Shown here one piece after another: positions 13,953-15,164 of a DNA stretch of 15,164 nt. Location: positions 1-15,164 of the forward strand of contig AUXH01000469.1 of the NCBI GenBank assembly GCA_000482145.1, given 5' to 3'. The DNA comes from Strigomonas culicis. Lineage: Eukaryota; Euglenozoa; Kinetoplastea; Trypanosomatida; Trypanosomatidae. A program made the position numbers and the translations under genes. The notes under the pieces were generated by a model. It had not been told where the DNA came from, did no database searches, and saw nothing but the letters and a program-made list of their open reading frames with translations. How positions within the stretch are numbered: the stretch's first letter is position 1; each line of letters starts with the position of its first letter.

Positions 13953-14024
13953 GGGGACTTAGCTCAGTGGTAGAGCATTGGATTCCAAATCCAGGGGTCG
14001 CAGGTTCAATCCCTGCAGTCCTCA
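13953..14024 (+). tRNA. tRNA-Trp (anticodon CCA)
   Basis: The 72-nt cloverleaf folds fully. The acceptor stem GGGGACT (13953-13959) pairs with AGTCCTC (14017-14023) with one G-T pair, and the discriminator is A14024. The D stem is GCTC/GAGC (13962-13965, 13973-13976). The anticodon stem is TTGGA/TCCAG with loop TTCCAAA (13983-13989), placing CCA at 13985-13987. The T stem is GCAGG/CCTGC with loop TTCAATC. The internal polymerase III promoter is visible: an A box TAGCTCAGTGG at 13960-13970 that fits the consensus fully, and a B box GGTTCAATCC at 14003-14012. No intron and no encoded CCA are present, as expected for a eukaryotic gene. In trypanosomatids one nuclear tRNA-Trp also serves the mitochondrion after import and C-to-U editing of the anticodon. 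That is family knowledge, not visible here. Confidence 0.97.
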
Positions 14025-14025
14025 A

Positions 14026-14032
14026 TTTTTTT
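14026..14032 (+). terminator. polymerase III T-run terminator of tRNA-Trp
   Basis: Seven consecutive T residues begin two bases after the discriminator base, the usual polymerase III stop signal. Confidence 0.9.
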
Positions 14033-14040
14033 CCCCTACC

Positions 14041-14139
14041 CCCTTGCCGAGGGCGGTAGGTACTTAGGGTAGGAGGGAGGGCGAGGGTGGGGCGAGCTTG
14101 TACGTCCTCTTACCCCTATGGTGCTTCTTGAGGCAAGGG
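14041..14139 (+). repeat. inverted repeat with 8-bp arms flanking the G-rich tract
   Basis: CCCTTGCC (14041-14048) and GGCAAGGG (14132-14139) are perfect inverted copies. They enclose the G-quadruplex-type motif. A nested pair, CCTACCC (14037-14043) and GGGTAGG (14067-14073), overlaps the left arm, so alternative folds are possible. Confidence 0.4.
14067..14092 (+). other. putative G-quadruplex motif
   Basis: Five runs of three or more G occur within 26 bases (14067-14069, 14075-14077, 14079-14081, 14085-14087, 14089-14092). The last four have loops of 1, 3 and 1 bases, a canonical quadruplex pattern. It begins with TTAGGG, identical to one telomere repeat unit, but no tandem array exists. 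It sits between the tRNA terminator and the minus-strand gene in the strand-switch region. Confidence 0.7.
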
Positions 14140-14199
14140 CGGTGGAGGTTCATAGAGCGCTTTGACAAGTGGGCATGCCGTGACGCTGGTCTGTTGCTA

Positions 14200-14260
14200 C
14201 TGCAGAAGAAAGAAGAAATACACGAGAGGAAGGAAGAGAGAATGAGGGTGGACGAGAGAG
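14200..14260 (-). promoter_or_regulatory. minus-strand polypyrimidine tract with AG downstream of the glycosyltransferase gene
   Basis: Read on the minus strand, 14260 to 14206 is C/T-rich and ends in CTGCAG with the AG at 14201-14200. This resembles an SL acceptor, yet no substantial minus-strand gene follows before the tRNA. Since poly(A) sites in trypanosomatids are set by a downstream splice tract, it may define the 3' end of the glycosyltransferase mRNA, which would then have a 3' UTR of roughly 100 nt or less. Confidence 0.5.
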
Positions 14261-14353
14261 CAACAGCAGAAAGCGTTTCACAAGGAGTCGATGGGCCGCA
14301 GGCCAGCCCTGTGTGATCTCCAGTGGATATCCTACATTCAAAGAGCCGTTCCA

Positions 14354-15164
14354 CTACACGTCCTGGAGCGCGTCGTAGCGCACAGGAGAGCAGTTGTGGA
14401 ACGCGCGCATCACCACCTGGCCCAGCTTGTCACCCGGAAACCCACCCAAGATGCGCACGCGCTCTGTCTCCGGGAGCCAGCCGAGCAAAAACACCGGCTC
14501 CTCAGCTTTCTTGTACGTCGTCTGGTTGCGAAAGTACTTCAAAGACTCCACGTGCGCCTCCATCAGCGCCTGGCGCCGCGGCACATCCAACACCCACGCG
14601 TCCAGCGGCAGCTCGTGACAACGATGATACGGATCAACCAATTTCGGAAAGGGAGAATCAAACTTCTTTACCAAAGCGTACTCATTGTAACTCGCTCTAG
14701 CGCAATGACTGATGCTCTTGGCGAACACCTCTGCCTCTGTCGCACGACCTCCACGTGCGGCGTAGCGACTGCTCATCCCCAATACAGCGTTGACATAGTG
14801 ATGCACAGACGGCACCCCCTTCACGTGGAAGTCCGCAAAGCCAAGGCGATACTGTCTATACCGCCAGTCCGTGTCCTCGTAGTACGCGGGGTAGAAGTTT
14901 TCGTCCATGAACCCCACCGTCTCGATGGCAAGGCGGCTCATGCCGAACGCGGCGGTGTCACCGTGGTCATCAAAGTAGAGGCCGCCGTAGTGCCTCCCGA
15001 AGATCGCCTTGCGCTGCTCGTGCGGCATGTAGCGGATGCGGTCCGGCAGCGCCGTCGACGTCACCAGCAGCGTGCGGTTGTCGGACGACCGCAGCAGCGG
15101 GTGGCGGCGCTCCGGCGGCGTGTGCTCGCTGGGCTCCCTCGCCACCTCCCCCAGCAGCCCCGCC
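14354..15164 (-). CDS. GT2-type glycosyltransferase, C-terminal part (5' end outside window)
   Basis: The frame on the minus strand is open from the right edge to a TAG at 14356-14354, giving 269 visible residues; the real start lies beyond 15164. GT2 (GT-A fold) enzymes transfer a sugar from a nucleotide-sugar donor to a glycan, lipid or protein acceptor. The key block is GDTAAFGMSRLAIETVGFM followed by DENFYP, A, YYEDTDW and a RYRQYRLGF stretch. This matches the family pattern 'G-(x)-R-x-x-x-x-x-x-G-F-D-E-x-F-F-x-x-x-E-D-x-D' seen near the end of the catalytic domain. The ED-x-D of EDTDW (14864-14878) marks the acceptor and catalytic-base region. A VHHYV segment after it fits the terminal His of the family. 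The DxD donor site would be further upstream, outside the window. About 140 residues after the GT2 core are unrecognised. Donor and acceptor cannot be inferred. A bacterial origin is possible but not shown. Confidence 0.75.
   Translation of the reverse strand, partial: AGLLGEVAREPSEHTPPERRHPLLRSSDNRTLLVTSTALPDRIRYMPHEQRKAIFGRHYGGLYFDDHGDTAAFGMSRLAIETVGFMDENFYPAYYEDTDWRYRQYRLGFADFHVKGVPSVHHYVNAVLGMSSRYAARGGRATEAEVFAKSISHCARASYNEYALVKKFDSPFPKLVDPYHRCHELPLDAWVLDVPRRQALMEAHVESLKYFRNQTTYKKAEEPVFLLGWLPETERVRILGGFPGDKLGQVVMRAFHNCSPVRYDALQDV

Larger units (their letters stand above)
13579..14353. other. convergent strand-switch region with a tRNA gene
   Basis: All plus-strand genes end at 13578 and the next protein gene is on the minus strand with its stop at 14354-14356, so two transcription units face each other across 775 bases. 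In trypanosomatids convergent switch regions are polymerase II termination zones and frequently contain polymerase III genes. This one holds tRNA-Trp, a T-run terminator, a G-rich quadruplex-type motif, inverted repeats and splice-like tracts on both strands. The stretch 13579-13952 has two C/T tracts (about 13652-13680 and 13765-13806) with AGs at 13717 and 13818, then about 130 bases of more complex sequence before the tRNA. No protein gene is convincing there. Confidence 0.8.

Noticed and set aside
13728..13973. 81-codon frame upstream of and overlapping the tRNA
   Set aside because: It begins with GTG, crosses a polypyrimidine tract and AG, and ends inside the tRNA. The internal ATG at 13809 lies before the AG at 13818 and would be lost on splicing there.
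13934..14056. Open frame reading through the tRNA gene (starts MPLSAQRGLSSVVEH)
   Set aside because: The peptide is the translation of a tRNA, a well-known spurious annotation; the tRNA fold and promoter boxes explain the sequence.
14065..14070. TTAGGG as an internal telomere remnant
   Set aside because: Only one unit is present, with no tandem array; it is better described as part of the G-rich motif.
14147..14157. B-box-like sequence GGTTCATAGAG suggesting a second tRNA
   Set aside because: The last bases do not fit the B box, no A box is found at the right distance, and no cloverleaf forms on either strand.
14323..14700. Plus-strand frame opposite the glycosyltransferase
   Set aside because: It is antisense to a gene with clear GT2 motifs and has no splice signal of its own.

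Overview
The window reads as nuclear DNA of a kinetoplastid, most likely a trypanosomatid. The genes are intronless and lie head to tail. Their coding DNA is very GC-rich and full of Ala, Pro and Gln runs. The gaps between them are AT-rich and made of simple sequence. Each downstream gene is preceded by a polypyrimidine tract and an AG that fits a spliced-leader (SL) trans-splice acceptor, and no ATG lies between that AG and the chosen start. The genus cannot be fixed by eye; an insect-infecting lineage with GC-rich coding DNA is plausible but unproven.

Layout. Plus strand, apparently one polycistronic unit: (1) the 3' end of an iron-containing alcohol dehydrogenase; (2) a CXXC zinc-binding protein of the CZIB/C1orf123 (DUF866/UPF0587) family; (3) an Ala/Pro-rich orphan protein; (4) a 585-residue protein with a C-terminal two-helix membrane hairpin and a KKxx tail, here proposed as a very divergent Vma12/TMEM199 V-ATPase assembly factor; (5) a 973-residue coiled-coil protein with an unrecognised C-terminal domain; (6) a 1623-residue Sac3/GANP-family protein, the scaffold family of the TREX-2 mRNA-export complex. 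Then come an intergenic stretch, a tRNA-Trp(CCA) gene with its T-run terminator, a G-quadruplex-type G-rich tract, and finally a minus-strand GT2-type glycosyltransferase that runs off the right edge.

The strand change between gene 6 and the glycosyltransferase makes 13579-14353 a convergent strand-switch region. In trypanosomatids such regions are where polymerase II units end, and they often carry tRNA genes, as here.

No operon-like shared pathway links the genes; co-orientation is the normal trypanosomatid arrangement. The points most worth following are the proposed Vma12-like protein with its ER-retrieval tail, a diverged repeat of about 45 nt shared by the first gap and the DNA just upstream of the tRNA, the G-rich motif and inverted repeats of the strand-switch region, and the unassigned C-terminal domains of the coiled-coil and Sac3-like proteins. 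I saw no CRISPR array, insertion sequence or clear retroelement.
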